A stretch of 64,000 nucleotides of DNA from Jiangella sp. DSM 45060 (GTDB taxonomy: Bacteria > Actinomycetota > Actinomycetes > Jiangellales > Jiangellaceae), in the NCBI RefSeq assembly GCF_900105175.1, contig NZ_LT629771.1, positions 5,910,622 through 5,974,621 on the forward strand, given 5' to 3'. This document shows positions 63,647 to 64,000 of this stretch, piece after piece. Position 1 is the stretch's first letter. The number at the start of each line of letters is the position of its first letter. The notes under the pieces are model-generated. The model was not told where the DNA came from and ran no database searches. It worked only from the letters and a program-made list of their open reading frames with translations. The translations under genes and the position numbers were made by a program.

Positions 63647-64000
63647 ATGAGGGTTCTCGTCGCCGGCGCGACCGGCTATGTCGGCAGCCGCCTGGTCCCG
63701 CGGCTGGTCGCCGCCGGACGCACCGTCCGCTGCCTGGCCCGCGATCCCGGCAAGCTGCGCGACCAGCCCTGGGCGAGCGAGGTCGAGGTCGTGCGCGGCG
63801 ACGTGCTGGATCGGGCCGGCCTCGCCCCTGCCATGGAGGACGTCGACGTCGTGCACTATCTCGTGCACTCGCTGGCGACGCGCGGCTTCGCCGAGACCGA
63901 CCGGAGGGCGGCGACGACAGTGGCGGCGGCGGCCGCGGACGCCGGTGTGGGCCGGCTCGTCTACTTGGGCGGGTTGCACCCGCCGGCCACCGCCGGGCTC
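63647..64000 (+). CDS. NAD(P)H-binding protein (atypical SDR), 3' truncated by window
   Basis: 118 residues before the window edge. Rossmann motif MRVLVAGATGYVGSRLVPRLVAAGRTVRCLARD (in part) and VDVVHYLVHSLATRGFAETDRRAATTVAAAAADAGVGRLVYLGGL (in part) match atypical SDRs of the NAD(P)-binding DUF2867 group. The full reaction is unknown. Its promoter places it with the photolyase and the lipid operon. Confidence 0.85.
   Translation, partial: MRVLVAGATGYVGSRLVPRLVAAGRTVRCLARDPGKLRDQPWASEVEVVRGDVLDRAGLAPAMEDVDVVHYLVHSLATRGFAETDRRAATTVAAAAADAGVGRLVYLGGLHPPATAGL

Overview
The window is about 73% G+C by eye, with strongly G/C-biased third codon positions, many GTG starts and many 1-4 base gene overlaps. 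Its gene content is that of a high-GC actinobacterium: CarD, MshA (mycothiol), SenX3/RegX3-PhoU, MsiK-type sugar ABC ATPase, SigK/RskA and AfsR/SARP regulators. Several blocks follow gene orders known from Streptomyces and Mycobacterium, but the combination fits neither genus exactly. I infer a soil or plant-associated filamentous actinobacterium (Jiangella-like is one possibility) and cannot fix the genus from the sequence alone. All family assignments are from reading the translated proteins; no database search was run.

Layout. 0-9.4 kb: end of an unidentified gene, a methyltransferase, a GH116 glycosidase, a large SARP/NB-ARC/TPR regulator, TatA, a small secreted protein and a fused SecD-SecF. 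9.5-15.8 kb: tRNA-Thr(TGT), a GNAT acetyltransferase with a DHA2 exporter and its divergent TetR regulator, a second methyltransferase, a 12-helix MFS carrier and a CBS protein. 15.9-23.2 kb: LacI regulator, MsiK-type ATPase, DUF4032 protein, an LPXTG-anchored GH43-like protein, a YCII protein and a second DHA2 exporter. 23.2-25.2 kb: a lower-GC AbiEi/AbiEii toxin-antitoxin pair with a long inverted-repeat operator. 25.2-29.7 kb: TrmH methylase, acyl-CoA dehydrogenase, RlmB, CysS. 29.7-37.6 kb: PAP2 phosphatase, a three-enzyme cluster best read as oxidative L-fucose catabolism, a second SARP/NB-ARC/TPR regulator and a cation/proton antiporter; this block sits between two halves of the usually contiguous carD-ispD-ispF-cysS-rlmB order. 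37.6-49 kb: ispF, ispD, carD, a lipoprotein, an arsR-AHSA1-SnoaL operon, regX3/senX3 divergent from phoU across PHO-box-like repeats, an FCD-type GntR regulator, gpmA, a YbjN protein, mshA and an L,D-transpeptidase. 49-53.4 kb: an orphan protein, a minimal GntR regulator, and an operon of a GT-C-like membrane protein, a DUF4397 protein and a class F-like sortase. 53.4-55.5 kb: non-coding, with 24-bp tandem repeats and a 144-bp-period array of structured 82-bp repeats, one of which is split by a 1.1-kb IS481-type element with a frameshifted transposase. 55.5-64 kb: the sigK-rskA operon and a divergent lipid-modifying operon (FAD oxidoreductase, DUF1365, two cyclopropane-fatty-acid-synthase-like enzymes, DUF1295), then a photolyase and a truncated NAD(P)-binding protein.

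The strongest new signal is regulatory. In the sigK divergon and again between the photolyase and the last gene, two back-to-back promoters share the pattern C(A)ATCC-N15-NCGAAY. In three of the four the start codon begins exactly seven bases after the -10 element, implying leaderless mRNAs. This defines a small SigK-type regulon joining membrane-lipid modification with photorepair. Other good regulatory sites are a perfect CRP-type palindrome, a 14-bp-arm ArsR operator, a 15-bp AbiE operator and matching FadR/GntR operators at two loci.
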